Shown one piece after another: positions 1-9,304 of a stretch of DNA of 64,000 bases. The notes under the pieces were generated by a model that was given only the letters and a program-made list of their open reading frames with translations, made no database searches and was not told where the DNA came from. The stretch comes from Cloacibacillus sp. An23 (GTDB lineage Bacteria > Synergistota > Synergistia > Synergistales > Synergistaceae). How positions within the stretch are numbered: the stretch's first letter is position 1; every line of letters starts with the position of its first letter. The DNA is taken from NCBI RefSeq assembly GCF_002159945.1, contig NZ_NFJQ01000005.1:124001-188000 (forward strand), read 5' to 3'. Both the position numbers and the translations under genes were made by a program.

Positions 1-598
1 CGCCGGTCATGCCGGCGTCGCAGAGAAAAGCCGTGCCTCCCGGCAGTATCTCCTCGTCTGCGGTCTGCACGTGGGTGTGCGTCCCGACGACGGCCGAGAC
101 GCGCCCGTCGAGATAGACTGCGAGCGCCCTCTTTTCGGAAGTCGCCTCGGCGTGTATGTCTACGAATATTGACGAAACCCCGCACTCGGCGAGCGCCGCG
201 TCCGCGGTCTGAAAAGGACAGTCGAGCGGCGGCATGAAGGTGCGCCCCTGAAGGCAGAGGACGGCGAGCTTTTCGCCGTTCTTCTCGTAGACCGCGAAGC
301 CGCGTCCCGGCGTCCCTTTCGGATGGTTCGCGGGGCGCAGGACGTTCGGCTCGGAGTCCAGCATCGGGACGAAGTCTTTTTTATCCCATACGTGGTTGCC
401 GTTCGTCAGGACGTCTATGCCGCATGCGAAGAGCTCTTTCATCACCTTTTCGGTGAGGCCGAAGCCGGCGGCGCTGTTTTCGCCGTTCGCTATCACGAAG
501 TCGAAGCCGCCGAACTCGGAGCGCAGGCGCGGTATCATCCGCGCCGCGGCCTCGCGCCCGGGGCGGCCCATTATATCGCCTATGAAAAGCACGCGCAT
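1..598 (-). CDS. ymdB: YmdB-family metallophosphoesterase (3' end cut by window edge)
   Basis: Translating the minus strand from the ATG at 598 gives MRVLFIGDIMGRPGREAAR, then a GEN(S)AAGFG stretch, NGNHVWDKKD and GTHTHVQTADE. This is the motif order of the TIGR00282/YmdB calcineurin-like phosphoesterases (Asp in GDI, Asn-His in NGNH, His in THTHVQT). Members hydrolyse 2',3'-cyclic nucleotides in the cytoplasm. About 199 codons are present and the reading frame runs off the left edge, so perhaps a quarter of the protein is missing. It starts 7 bases after the rny stop, the same rny-ymdB pair known from Firmicutes, where YmdB affects biofilm and motility decisions. The substrate here is inferred from the family. 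Confidence 0.9.
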   Translation of the reverse strand, partial: MRVLFIGDIMGRPGREAAARMIPRLRSEFGGFDFVIANGENSAAGFGLTEKVMKELFACGIDVLTNGNHVWDKKDFVPMLDSEPNVLRPANHPKGTPGRGFAVYEKNGEKLAVLCLQGRTFMPPLDCPFQTADAALAECGVSSIFVDIHAEATSEKRALAVYLDGRVSAVVGTHTHVQTADEEILPGGTAFLCDAGMTG

Positions 599-605
599 GG
601 ACGGC

Positions 606-2153
606 CTATTTCGCGTACTCGACGGCGCGCGTCTCCCGTATCAGCGTAACCTTTATCTGTCCGGGATAACGAAGTTCTTCCTCTATCTTGCGGGCGATGT
701 CGTAGGCGAGTTTCTGCATCTCGCCGTCGTCGGTGACGGTCGGCGCGACCGTCACGCGCACCTCTCGTCCGGCCTGGATCGCGAAGGCTTTGCTGACGCC
801 AGGGAACGCCTTGGCGACCTCTTCGAGCTTCTCGAGGCGCTTCACGTATGCGTCGAGGCTCTCGCGGCGCGCTCCGGGGCGCGACGCGCTGACGGCGTCG
901 GCGGCGGCTACGAGCACCGCGTAGATCGTCTGAGGCTCCTCGTCCTCGTGGTGCGAGGCTATAGCGTTCACGATGTCCGGGCTTTCGCCGTAGCGCTTGG
1001 CGAGATCGGCGCCGATCTTGGCGTGCGGCCCCTCGACCTGGTGGTCGACGGCTTTGCCTATATCGTGCAGAAGGCCGGCCCTGCGCGCCTTCTGCTCGTC
1101 CAGCCCGAGCTCCGCCGCCATGACGCCCGCGAGATGCGCGACCTCAAGGCTGTGGGCGAGGGCGTTCTGTCCGTAGCTGGTGCGGTAGCGGAGCTGCCCG
1201 ATTATCTTGGCCAGCTCGCTGTGCATATTCTTTATCCCCGTTTCGAGAAGCGCCTCCTCGGCGGTCTCGAGTATCTGCGCCTGGACGTCCTTTTCCGCGC
1301 GCTCGATTATTTCCTCTATGCGCGCCGGATGGATTCTCCCGTCTACGACGAGACGTTCGAGCGACAGACGCGCGACCTCGCGCCTCACGGGGTCGAAGCT
1401 GCTTAGAGTCACGGCTTCTGGAGTATCATCAACGATAAGGTCGACTCCGGTAAGAGTTTCAAAGGTTCTTATATTGCGCCCCTCGCGCCCGATTATGCGC
1501 CCCTTCATCTCGTCGGATGGAAGGTTTACGACGCTTACGACGACGTCCGAGGTGAACTCGACGCTGCAGCGCTGTATCGCCGTCGCTACGATCTCCTGCG
1601 CCCTGCGGTCGGCGTCGCGCTTGGCCCGCTCCTCAAGCTCCTTCAGGCGGAGGCCGATGTAGTGGTTCGCGTCTGCCTCGACTTCTGCGAGAAGCTGCTC
1701 GCGAGCCTCCTCCTGCGTGAGCCTCGCTATCTGTTCGAGCTTGGCGATAAGCTCCTGCTCCTGGTCGGAGAGCCTGTTCAGCTTCGACTGGACCTGCTCG
1801 TTCTTGCCTTTCAGCTCTTCTTCCTTGCGGCTGATGTTCTCAAGCTTTTTATCAAGGTTTTCCTCTTTCTGCTCGAGCCTGCGCTCCGCGCGCTGCAGTT
1901 CGCCGCGTCTTTCCTTCGTGTCGCGGTCGAGCTCCTGACGCAGCCTGTGTATCTCCTCTTTGCCCTCGGCTACGATGTCGCGCTTCGCAGTCTCGGCCTT
2001 CTTCGTCGCCTCCTGCACTATGCGGTCGGCCTCCGAAAGAGCCCCCCTGAATTTTCTCTCCTCAGTTTTCTTGTGGTATGTAAAACCTCCGAGGGCGCCT
2101 ACGGCGAGCCCCGTGATTATACACAGCACGATTGTCGTGAATTCCCATTCCAT
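606..2153 (-). CDS. rny: Ribonuclease Y
   Basis: Endoribonuclease that starts mRNA decay, anchored to the inner membrane. The 515-residue product has an N-terminal membrane helix ([20 protein letters not shown]), a long charged coiled coil to about residue 190, a KH domain with [15 protein letters not shown], and an HD domain with [10 protein letters not shown] and [10 protein letters not shown]. Length matches the family. The frame stays open to an ATG at 2183, but the ATG at 2153 has GAGGTG about 9 bases upstream while the outer one has no Shine-Dalgarno, so 2153 is chosen. It is followed 7 bases later by ymdB. No convincing promoter was found upstream, although an AT-rich segment lies at about 2190-2270. 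Confidence 0.95.
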   Translation of the reverse strand: MEWEFTTIVLCIITGLAVGALGGFTYHKKTEERKFRGALSEADRIVQEATKKAETAKRDIVAEGKEEIHRLRQELDRDTKERRGELQRAERRLEQKEENLDKKLENISRKEEELKGKNEQVQSKLNRLSDQEQELIAKLEQIARLTQEEAREQLLAEVEADANHYIGLRLKELEERAKRDADRRAQEIVATAIQRCSVEFTSDVVVSVVNLPSDEMKGRIIGREGRNIRTFETLTGVDLIVDDTPEAVTLSSFDPVRREVARLSLERLVVDGRIHPARIEEIIERAEKDVQAQILETAEEALLETGIKNMHSELAKIIGQLRYRTSYGQNALAHSLEVAHLAGVMAAELGLDEQKARRAGLLHDIGKAVDHQVEGPHAKIGADLAKRYGESPDIVNAIASHHEDEEPQTIYAVLVAAADAVSASRPGARRESLDAYVKRLEKLEEVAKAFPGVSKAFAIQAGREVRVTVAPTVTDDGEMQKLAYDIARKIEEELRYPGQIKVTLIRETRAVEYAK

Positions 2154-2378
2154 TTTTCCTTTCACCTCATATTCGATTGTCATGGTACATTTGCAGTTTT
2201 TGTCAGACGTAAAATTGTATGAATACGCTACATAATGAATTTTATGCCAACGTATGGTATTTTACATAAAAAAAAGACATTTCTCAAGTGTCGGTACGCG
2301 CGCTCCAGCCTGAACCGGCGCGGCATAAGCGGCGGCTTCCGCGCGAAACAAAGAAAAGAAGATTGAAAACGCGCGCGC

Positions 2379-2410
2379 AAAAATAAGCGCCGCGTCATAA
2401 GACGCGGCGC
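2379..2410 (-). terminator. Intrinsic terminator of the AGCS symporter gene
   Basis: A perfect 10-bp stem GCGCCGCGTC (2387-2396) / GACGCGGCGC (2401-2410) closes a 4-base loop. On the minus strand it is followed by TTATTTTT. It lies just past the symporter stop at 2437, so it fits termination of that gene and isolates it from rny. Confidence 0.85.
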
Positions 2411-2436
2411 TTTCTCGCAGATTTTCGCTTAAAGCG

Positions 2437-3795
2437 CTAGGCTTTCAGCTGTCCTTTCTCGTCGAAATCGTTGAGGGCGTTGCTGACTACCTTCGCGAGC
2501 CCGATGACGGCGATGAGGTTCGGGATGACCATGATTCCGTTGAAGAAGTCGGCGAGCTGCCATACGAGGTCGAGCTTCAGCGCGGAACCGAGGACGATGA
2601 AGAACATCGCTATGCATCTGAATATCGGGAGCGGCTTGTTGCCGAAGAGGAATTTCACGTTCTGCTCTGCGAAGAAGTACCAGCCGATGATCGTCGAATA
2701 GGCGAAGAAGAATATGCATATCGCGACGAAGGGCGAGCCGAAGCTGCCGAGGCCGGTCGTGAACGCCTTCTGCGTGAGCGCGCTGCCGCTCGTCACGCCG
2801 TCGAGGGAGCCGGTGGTGAGGATTATGAGGGCGGTCATAGTGATGATCATGAACGTGGTGATGAAGACGCCCATGATGGCGACGAAGCCCTGCTCCGCCG
2901 GATGGTTGACCTTAGCCTGCGCGTGAGCGTGCGGCGTAGAGCCCATACCGGCTTCGTTCGCGAAGAGTCCGCGCGCGACGCCGTAACGGATGGCTTCCTT
3001 CATCGTAACGCCGATGATACCGCCGGTGGCGGCAGCCGGGTCGAAGGCGCCCTGGATGATCATCTTGAAAGCCGGGATTATCATGCCGGCGTGAGTGGCG
3101 AGGATGTAAAGTCCGCCGACGATGTAGCACATTGCCATGATCGGGACGAGCTTCTCGGTGACGGATGCAAGGCGCGCCGTGCCGCCGAAGAATACGAGGC
3201 CGCTGATCACGGCGATGAACACGCCGACCGCGAGCTGATTGACGCCGAAGGCCAGGTGGAAGGACTCAGCTATCGAGTTCGACTGGACGGAGTTTCCGAC
3301 CATGCCGAGGGCTATGATGATACAAACGGAGAAGAATACCGCGAGAGGCTTGCACTTGAGTCCCTGCGAGATGTAGTATGCCGGGCCTCCGGTTATTTCG
3401 CCGGTGGGCCTCCTGACCTTGTAGGTCTGAGCGAGGACCGCTTCGGCGAATATCGTGGCCATTCCGAAGAAGGCCGCGAGCCAGATCCAGAAGAGGGCTC
3501 CAGGACCTCCCATCGTGAGCGCCGTGGCGACTCCGACGACGTTTCCGGTTCCGACCTGCGCCGCGACCGCCGTGGCGAGGGCCTGGAAGGAGCTCATACC
3601 GTCCTTGCCGGCCTTCGCTCCCGAGAACGAAAGCTGTCCGAAGGTGTATTTTACCGCCAGGCCGAATTTGCGGACCTGGACGAAACGAAGGCGCAGCGTG
3701 AAGTAGAGCCCTGCGCCGCAGAGAAGCGGAACTAGACAGAAATTGCCCCACAGATAACTGTTAAGGGTGGTGATGAGTGCTGTTAACTGATCCAA
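2437..3795 (-). CDS. Sodium:alanine (AGCS family) symporter
   Basis: Inner-membrane Na+-coupled importer for alanine or glycine. About 452 residues with many hydrophobic segments. Recognisable AGCS stretches are GMSSFQALATAVAAQVGTGNVVGVA, GGPAYYISQGL, the loop YGVARGLFANEAGMGSTPHAHA, and FAYSTIIGWYFFAEQN. The frame opens at a TTG at 3804, but GGAGG abuts that codon. The next TTG (3795) is 9 bases from GGAGG and is preferred, giving MDQLTALITTLNSYLWGNF. It is a single-gene unit with a consensus promoter (3883-3911) and its own terminator. Substrate choice between alanine and glycine cannot be made from sequence. Confidence 0.93.
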   Translation of the reverse strand: MDQLTALITTLNSYLWGNFCLVPLLCGAGLYFTLRLRFVQVRKFGLAVKYTFGQLSFSGAKAGKDGMSSFQALATAVAAQVGTGNVVGVATALTMGGPGALFWIWLAAFFGMATIFAEAVLAQTYKVRRPTGEITGGPAYYISQGLKCKPLAVFFSVCIIIALGMVGNSVQSNSIAESFHLAFGVNQLAVGVFIAVISGLVFFGGTARLASVTEKLVPIMAMCYIVGGLYILATHAGMIIPAFKMIIQGAFDPAAATGGIIGVTMKEAIRYGVARGLFANEAGMGSTPHAHAQAKVNHPAEQGFVAIMGVFITTFMIITMTALIILTTGSLDGVTSGSALTQKAFTTGLGSFGSPFVAICIFFFAYSTIIGWYFFAEQNVKFLFGNKPLPIFRCIAMFFIVLGSALKLDLVWQLADFFNGIMVIPNLIAVIGLAKVVSNALNDFDEKGQLKA

Positions 3796-3882
3796 GGTTA
3801 CCAACCTCCATTACGTGTCTAAACGTTACTCTTTTCACTACCTATGTTGCATAATATACGCGCGCTGTCCCATCTGCCGCCT

Positions 3883-3911
3883 ACTATACAAAATTAACTA
3901 TCAGTTGTCAA
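3883..3911 (-). promoter_or_regulatory. Sigma-70 type promoter of the AGCS symporter
   Basis: Reading the minus strand, TTGACA (3911-3906), a 17-base spacer and TATAGT (3888-3883) form a near-consensus housekeeping promoter. Transcription would start near 3876 and give a leader of about 80 bases. The leader was checked for a glycine riboswitch, which often precedes such symporters, and none is visible. Confidence 0.75.
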
Positions 3912-4308
3912 ACTATACAATTTATTCAATTTAATATATTTTTGACCTAACGCGCGTGTCAGTTTAAAACCAGAGTTTTTACAGCCTGCCGGCCTGTTTC
4001 GCGCTTTTCGCCAAGCGAGGCGGCGTTTCTTGTTTTTTGTGCAGAAACATAAAAAACTGCTGTAATATGGGGGAAAAATACATTTATATGAGAGATACGG
4101 CGCGTCCGAATACGCGGATACTTCGCTTTTACAGCCTCGCGGCATCGGGAAAGACGCGATGAATTTATCTCCACGCGCCTTACGCGGCGCGCTTTTGCGT
4201 GAAACGGCCGGCGCGGAGGACGGCGCAGCACTCCTATGAAAGCGGAACCGAGCTTAAGCCTCCGCCGCATTACGCGCCGTGCCGCAATATGCCGCACGTT
4301 TCGTTCGT
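3912..4308. other. Gene-free spacer between recG end and the symporter promoter
   Basis: About 400 bases with no credible gene; short open frames here lack ribosome sites and family resemblance. A small imperfect hairpin (CGCGCC 4174-4179 / GGCGCG 4186-4191) might help end the recG transcript, but it has no good T-tract on the minus strand. Nothing else is recognised. Confidence 0.5.
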
Positions 4309-6345
4309 CTATGAGGACTGCGGCCCATTACGGCGCAGGGACGAGGCGCGGCAGGCCGAAAGAGTTTCCGCGGTGAGGCCGCGTGCTGCGAGCGAGAGGA
4401 CGTCCTCGCGCGCAAGCGCGGCGAGGGCGGCGTCGCGCGCGAGGTCCGCGACTTTCAGTCCGGCGGAGCCGTGCTGCGCTATTCCAGTGAGTTCTCCTGC
4501 GCCGCGCGTTTCGAGGTCGGCGCGCGCGATCGCAAAGCCGTCGTTCGTCGCGGCGAATTTTTTAAGCCGCTCCGCGTCCTCCGCCGCGTCGGAGAGCAGT
4601 ATGCAGACGCCGCGCCGCGTTCCGCGCCCGACGCGCCCGCGGAGCTGGTGGAGCTGAGACAGGCCGTAGCGCTCCGGCGACTCTATCACTATCACGGTTG
4701 CTTCCGGCACGTCGATGCCGACTTCGAGCACGGTCGTGCCGACGAGAAGCTGCGACGCGTCGGAGCGGAAGGCCGACAGCGCGCGCTCTTTTTCCGTGCT
4801 TTCCATTTGTCCGTGGACGAGAGATATTTTCACCGGAGGAAGTTTTTTTACCAGCCATTCGTAACGCTTTACCGCCGAGACCGGCGAGCCTTCGCTTTCT
4901 TCGACGCGCGGGCATATCCAGTAGACGCGCCCGCCGGCCATGATTTCGCGCGCGATGAAGCGCAGCAGCTCAGTCAGCCCTGCGTAGCCGGTCGTCCGCG
5001 TTTCGACGGGAGCGCGCCCCGCGGGGACCGATTCTATTATGGATACGTCGAGGTCGCCGTAGAGCGTGAGCGCCATGGTCCTCGGTATCGGCGTGGCGCT
5101 GAGCATGAGCAGGTGCGGCTTCGACGAGCCGGATAAGAGCTTTTCGCGCTGGCGCACTCCGAAGCGCTGCTGCTCGTCTATTATCACGGCGCCGAGCTCG
5201 CGGAATTTTATTTTTTCGGAGAGCAGCGCCTGCGTTCCGGCGGCTATCCTGACTTCGCCGGAGGCTATCGCGGCCTCGGCCTTTCTGCGCGCGGCCGCAG
5301 GCATGGAGCCTTTCAGCAGTACACATTCGTCTTCGCCGAGCGGGATATATTTTTTCATCCGTTCATAAAGCTGCTCTGCAAGCGATTCAGTCGGCGCGAG
5401 CACGGCGCACTGGGCTCCGCCGTCGCATACCGCCGCCGCGAAGGCCGCGGCGACCGCCGTTTTGCCGGAGCCGACGTCGCCCTGCACGAGCCGAGCGCTC
5501 TGCGCGCCGGCCGAAGCGCCGTCTATTATTTCGTCTATGACTTTTTTCTGCGAACCGGTGAACTCGAATGGGAGGTTCTTCGTCATGGCGCGGTAGAGAG
5601 GGCCGCGTTCGGCCGCGGCGGCTCCGCTTTTCGCGTTTTTTTCGCGAGAGGCCGCCATTTCGAGCTGGAGTTCGAACAGCTCGCCGTAGGCAATGCGCCG
5701 GCGCGCATCCTTCCACGCCGGCGGGGAGTCCGGCTCGTGCATCTGGCGCACGGCCTCGGGGAGCGGCATTAGATTATTTTTTTCTCTGATTTTCAGCGGG
5801 ATCGGGTCGGAGAGGAGCGGCGAGTATTTTTTCACCGTCTCCGTCACGGTGCGGCGGAGCCAGTTTTTCGGCAGCCCGGCGGTGAGCGGGTAGACCGGCG
5901 CTATGCCTTTGAAGCCGTCGGGGATTTCCCCGCCTTTCAGTATCTCGAACTCGGGAGAGAGCATCTCGAAGACGCCGCCGCGCAGCGACGGGACGCCGAA
6001 GAGCGCGGCGCGCGTCCCTTCTTTCAGCGAGTTTTCAAGCCCTTTGATGTTGAACCATACCGCGTCGAGGAATCCGCCGCCGTCGGAGAAGCGGCATTTT
6101 ATCAGCCTGCGTCCGCGCCCTGGCAGAGTGCGCGTCTCGCAGCCGCGCGACTCTGCCGCTACGACCGCCGGAGCTCCGGGCACGAGTTCGGATATTTTTC
6201 TGACGTTCCTGCGGTCCTCGTATTTTCTCGGGAAGAACCAGAGCAGGTCGTAAATCGTGAGGAGGCCGAGCTTTTCGAGCAGCGCGGCCCTGCGCGGCCC
6301 CGCCCCCTTCAGCGCGGAGAGCGGGGATGCGAGTCTTTCGTCCAC
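4309..6345 (-). CDS. recG: ATP-dependent DNA helicase RecG
   Basis: Branch-migration helicase that remodels stalled replication forks and Holliday junctions. The 678-residue protein has an N-terminal wedge/OB region with FPRKYEDRRN, Walker A GDVGSGKTAVA, the RecG-type motif II IIDEQQRFGVRQRE, motif III MLSATPIPRTMALTLYGDLD, and the C-terminal helicase motifs VGTTVLEVGIDVPEA and QLRGRVGRG. Length is normal. It begins 12 bases after the DivIVA gene, so it is probably the last gene of that operon. Confidence 0.96.
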   Translation of the reverse strand: MDERLASPLSALKGAGPRRAALLEKLGLLTIYDLLWFFPRKYEDRRNVRKISELVPGAPAVVAAESRGCETRTLPGRGRRLIKCRFSDGGGFLDAVWFNIKGLENSLKEGTRAALFGVPSLRGGVFEMLSPEFEILKGGEIPDGFKGIAPVYPLTAGLPKNWLRRTVTETVKKYSPLLSDPIPLKIREKNNLMPLPEAVRQMHEPDSPPAWKDARRRIAYGELFELQLEMAASREKNAKSGAAAAERGPLYRAMTKNLPFEFTGSQKKVIDEIIDGASAGAQSARLVQGDVGSGKTAVAAAFAAAVCDGGAQCAVLAPTESLAEQLYERMKKYIPLGEDECVLLKGSMPAAARRKAEAAIASGEVRIAAGTQALLSEKIKFRELGAVIIDEQQRFGVRQREKLLSGSSKPHLLMLSATPIPRTMALTLYGDLDVSIIESVPAGRAPVETRTTGYAGLTELLRFIAREIMAGGRVYWICPRVEESEGSPVSAVKRYEWLVKKLPPVKISLVHGQMESTEKERALSAFRSDASQLLVGTTVLEVGIDVPEATVIVIESPERYGLSQLHQLRGRVGRGTRRGVCILLSDAAEDAERLKKFAATNDGFAIARADLETRGAGELTGIAQHGSAGLKVADLARDAALAALAREDVLSLAARGLTAETLSACRASSLRRNGPQSS

Positions 6346-6357
6346 GGCGCGCCGCCG

Positions 6358-6975
6358 CTACTTTTTCATGATCTCCTGCGGGTCTACGCCGAGCATCCCG
6401 CACGCGGCCTCGAAGTCGCCGGGGTCGGATTTCAGCGCCGGTTCCTCGGCCGCTTCGGGCTGCGGCGCTTCCGCCTGGTTTTCGCGCACCTCAAGAACGC
6501 TGTCCACGGCTCCGCCGAGCTGCGAGTTCATCGCCTGGTTGAGCTGGTTGTCGAATTTCGCGAGCACTCCGCGGAACTCCTGCGCGTACATGTCGCGGAT
6601 GTTGCGTATCTGCTCGACCCCGGCGCGCAGCCGTTCGGCCTCCGCCGCCGCGTCGCGGCACATGGCGTCGGCCTGCTCCCTCGCGTCGGCGATTATCTTG
6701 TTCGCCTGCTCGCGCGCGCTTTTCACGCGGTCGTCGGCGCTTTTCTGAGCCATGAGCAGCGCCTCGTGGAGCACGTCCTTCATCCTGTCGTACTCGGCGA
6801 GGCTCTCCTGCTTGGAGGCGAGGTCGCGTTCGAGCTCTTTCGTCCGCTGGTTGTAGAACTGGAGCGTCTCTGCGACGTGGTCGAGGAATTCGTCCACTTC
6901 GGCCGCGTCGTAGCCGCGCAGGCTCTTTTTGAAGGACTGGTTCACAACGTCAAGGGAGGTTAAAAGTTCCGACAT
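6358..6975 (-). CDS. DivIVA-domain protein
   Basis: Coiled-coil protein of the DivIVA/GpsB class, which binds curved membrane or septa and recruits division or wall-growth proteins. The N-terminus MSELLTSLDVVNQSFKKSL followed by RGYDAAEVDEFLD is the hallmark DivIVA motif. The middle is a long charged coiled coil and the tail is short and Pro/Glu-rich. The ATG at 6975 has AGGAG 8 bases upstream and is preferred over a TTG at 6996, giving 205 residues. It follows yggS by 26 bases, the same division-associated neighbourhood (yggS, sepF, divIVA) seen in Gram-positives, but no sepF is present here. The specific role is inferred. Confidence 0.88.
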   Translation of the reverse strand: MSELLTSLDVVNQSFKKSLRGYDAAEVDEFLDHVAETLQFYNQRTKELERDLASKQESLAEYDRMKDVLHEALLMAQKSADDRVKSAREQANKIIADAREQADAMCRDAAAEAERLRAGVEQIRNIRDMYAQEFRGVLAKFDNQLNQAMNSQLGGAVDSVLEVRENQAEAPQPEAAEEPALKSDPGDFEAACGMLGVDPQEIMKK

Positions 6976-7001
6976 GTCATCTGCTCCTTTTCGCAAGGTT
7001 T

Positions 7002-7700
7002 TCAGTAATTTCTGGGACCGAATATAGCGCTGCCGACGCGGACTATCGTGCTGCCCTCTTCGACGGCTACGGCGAAGTCGCCGCTCATGCCCATCGAGAG
7101 CTCGGGCAGAGGAAGCCCGGAGGCCGCGCGCAGCCTTTCGCGCAGTTCGCGCAGTCCTCCGAATGTCGCGCGCAGCACGGCCTCGTCGTCCGTGTCAGCC
7201 GCTACGGTCATCAGCCCCTCGACCGAGAGGGCCGGCGCCGAGGCCATCACGCCCTCGAGCAGCCGCTCCGCATCTTCGGGGGCGACGCCGCTTTTCGCCG
7301 GCTCGCGCGACATGTTCACTTCTATGTATACCGGGAAAGCATCTCTGCCGCCCTCGCTCAGCACGCGGTCCATCGCGCGCGCGGTGTCGAGGGCGTCTAC
7401 GCTTTCGACTAAATCAAAATTCTCGAGGGCGCGGCGTATCTTGTTTTTCTGTAAATGTCCTATGAGGTGCCACGGGCACGACGGCGTGCCGGCGGGCCAC
7501 GCCGCGCGCTTCTCCGAGGCCTCCTGCACCCGGTTCTCGCCTATCAGGTCGAGCATGGGCGCGGCCTCGAGCATCATTTCGAGCGGATGGAATTTCGTGA
7601 CGCCCATGAGGCGCACTTCGTCCGCCCCGCGTCCGGCGCGGCGCGCCGCCTCGGCTATCTTGCCCTTTATTTTTTCTATGTTGCTTTTTATGTCGCTCAC
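7002..7700 (-). CDS. YggS/PLPBP-family pyridoxal phosphate homeostasis protein
   Basis: Small cytoplasmic PLP-binding TIM-barrel protein that buffers pyridoxal phosphate; it is not a known enzyme. The Lys of VTKFHP is the expected Schiff-base residue. IGENRVQE, WHLIGHLQKNK, GLMTV and the phosphate-binding end MSMGMSGDF / STIVRVGSAIFG all match the family. The GTG at 7700 overlaps the stop of the HlyD-like gene as GTGA; a TTG three bases upstream (7703) is an alternative with a better-spaced AGGA. Size (about 232 residues) is normal. It is probably translationally coupled to the gene upstream. Confidence 0.93.
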   Translation of the reverse strand: MSDIKSNIEKIKGKIAEAARRAGRGADEVRLMGVTKFHPLEMMLEAAPMLDLIGENRVQEASEKRAAWPAGTPSCPWHLIGHLQKNKIRRALENFDLVESVDALDTARAMDRVLSEGGRDAFPVYIEVNMSREPAKSGVAPEDAERLLEGVMASAPALSVEGLMTVAADTDDEAVLRATFGGLRELRERLRAASGLPLPELSMGMSGDFAVAVEEGSTIVRVGSAIFGPRNY

Positions 7701-8632
7701 CAAAGCTGTATCCTTCCTTCTCTGGCGGACGCCGCGTCTTCGACGACCGCGTCGCCTACGGATATTCCCTTAGTCACGAGGAACATGCCGCCGCCGGTCG
7801 TCTTGCCGCGCACCGGCACGAAAACGACGCGCGCCCCGCGTATCATATATACTCCTTTTTCGCCGCCTTTTTCAAGCAGCGCTGTCGCCGGTATCAGCGC
7901 CCCGCGCGTCTGCCCGGCGTCCACTATCAGCTCATATCCGCGCGATAAAAGCATCTCTGGAGGGAACCACGGCATCGCGAGCGCGAGCTTCGTGAACCGG
8001 CCTTCCCTGCGCGTCACGCGCACCGCCGCTTCGGAGACTGTGTCGTCAGCGTCCATGCGGACGCGGAGCTTGCCCGACTTCAGCTGCTTCGCTATGTCTC
8101 CGCCGTCCGGCAGATAACCGATGAAGCGAAGCTCCTGAGGCTGTTCGGCTATCTTTCCTATCACCTGCCCGCGCGCGACCTGAGCGCCGTCGCCGAAATA
8201 TTTAAGCTTGGCTTCCTGCGTAAACTCCGAGCGCTTCGCGTGCCAGAGAGCGGAATAGCGCCAGCCGTCCTCGCGCCCGTCGCGCCCCGCGACGAAATAA
8301 CCCTGTTTGTAGGCCCTCACGTCGCGCCCCCCGACGCGCGCCACTACAGCGCCGCGCGGGACGCGCACAGGCCCTTTGCCGAGCGGGTAGACGCATACGC
8401 CTGAGGCGGGCGCGCGTATCATGTTCTCCTTCCACAGCAGGAAGCCGCGCACCTTAACAAGCTGCGCCTCTATGCCCGGAGTCGCCCACGTTATATCTGG
8501 GTGCAGGTATTCGTACCTGTCGAAGTAGAGCTTGAAGGCCCATATCCACAGCACGACTATGACGAGCACGCCTATCCAGTAGGTTATGCTGAACGCCCTG
8601 TTTTTTTTCTCCGGGACGTACTTCCTTACCAT
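7697..8632 (-). CDS. HlyD-like membrane-anchored periplasmic protein
   Basis: A 311-residue protein with one N-terminal membrane helix (YWIGVLVIVVLWIWAFKLYF) and a large exported part. It contains a barrel-sandwich-like segment (IRAPASGVCVYPLGKGPVRV, then VARGQVIGKIAEQPQELRFIGYLPD) and a later beta-rich region (ALIPATALLEKGGEKGVYMIRG), typical of HlyD/RND adaptor subunits. The long coiled coil of true efflux adaptors is missing, and no ABC or RND pump is encoded nearby. It overlaps yggS by 4 bases. Similar short HlyD-like genes occur beside yggS/divIVA in Firmicutes, so a cell-envelope or division role is more likely than export. Function is unproven. Confidence 0.7.
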   Translation of the reverse strand: MVRKYVPEKKNRAFSITYWIGVLVIVVLWIWAFKLYFDRYEYLHPDITWATPGIEAQLVKVRGFLLWKENMIRAPASGVCVYPLGKGPVRVPRGAVVARVGGRDVRAYKQGYFVAGRDGREDGWRYSALWHAKRSEFTQEAKLKYFGDGAQVARGQVIGKIAEQPQELRFIGYLPDGGDIAKQLKSGKLRVRMDADDTVSEAAVRVTRREGRFTKLALAMPWFPPEMLLSRGYELIVDAGQTRGALIPATALLEKGGEKGVYMIRGARVVFVPVRGKTTGGGMFLVTKGISVGDAVVEDAASAREGRIQLW

Positions 8633-8635
8633 ATT

Positions 8636-9304
8636 TTATTTTTGTTTGCCGTCCGTTACGCCGCAGAGCGGCGGCACCTCGGCCAGGCAGGCGCAGGCGC
8701 GCCACGCCCCGGCGGCGAGATGCTGTTCTCGGCTGAAATTACCAGTCGCGACGCCTATTCCGCGCACTCCCGCCGCGGCGGCGGCCTTCATGTCTATATC
8801 CGTGTCGCCTACGTAGACGGCCTCGGACGGTTCGGCGCCGAGGCGCGCGAGCGCCGTCAGCAGCGGCTCCGGGTGCGGCTTCGCGTGAGTCACGTCCTCG
8901 AGGCCGATTATCACGTCGAGCCTGTCGGTGATGCCGAGATATTCCGCCGGATTGCGCGCGTAGCGCCTGTTTGAGACGAGCCCGGTCTTTATCCCCGCGC
9001 CGCGCAGCGCGTCGAGCGTCGAAAGCGTGTCGGGGAACAGGCGCAGCAGCCGGCGCTCCTCTGCGCGGAATTTCGCGCGGTATTCCTCTAGCCACTCCTG
9101 GCGGAACTCGCCCCAGTACATGCGCCAGCTGTCTTCTATCGTGAGGCCTATCGCCGCCATGACCGTCTCGCGCGGCACGGGGCGCAGCCCTTTGAGCTTC
9201 GCGAACTCGTTCGTGCAGTGCTCTATGCCCCAGCTGCTGTCAACGAGCGTCATGTCGAAATCGAAAAGCGCCGCCTTTACCGGCGCTGTATCGCGCGGCG
9301 TCAT
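8636..9304 (-). CDS. HAD-superfamily phosphatase (pyrophosphatase PpaX/Gph-like)
   Basis: About 222 residues. Motif I is LFDFDMTLVDSSWG (DxDxT nucleophile), motif II is VSNRRYAR, and motifs III/IV are KPHPEPLLTALARLG and VGDTDIDMKAAAAAGV. The cap region sits between the first two motifs, as in phosphoglycolate phosphatase and PpaX. The ATG at 9304 overlaps the stop of the methyltransferase gene as ATGA with GGAGG just upstream, so translation is coupled. A longer frame to 9478 lies wholly within that gene and was not used. The substrate cannot be told. Confidence 0.85.
   Translation of the reverse strand: MTPRDTAPVKAALFDFDMTLVDSSWGIEHCTNEFAKLKGLRPVPRETVMAAIGLTIEDSWRMYWGEFRQEWLEEYRAKFRAEERRLLRLFPDTLSTLDALRGAGIKTGLVSNRRYARNPAEYLGITDRLDVIIGLEDVTHAKPHPEPLLTALARLGAEPSEAVYVGDTDIDMKAAAAAGVRGIGVATGNFSREQHLAAGAWRACACLAEVPPLCGVTDGKQK

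Noticed and set aside
3796-3876. Glycine riboswitch before the AGCS symporter
   Set aside because: The leader is only about 80 bases and lacks the conserved aptamer elements.
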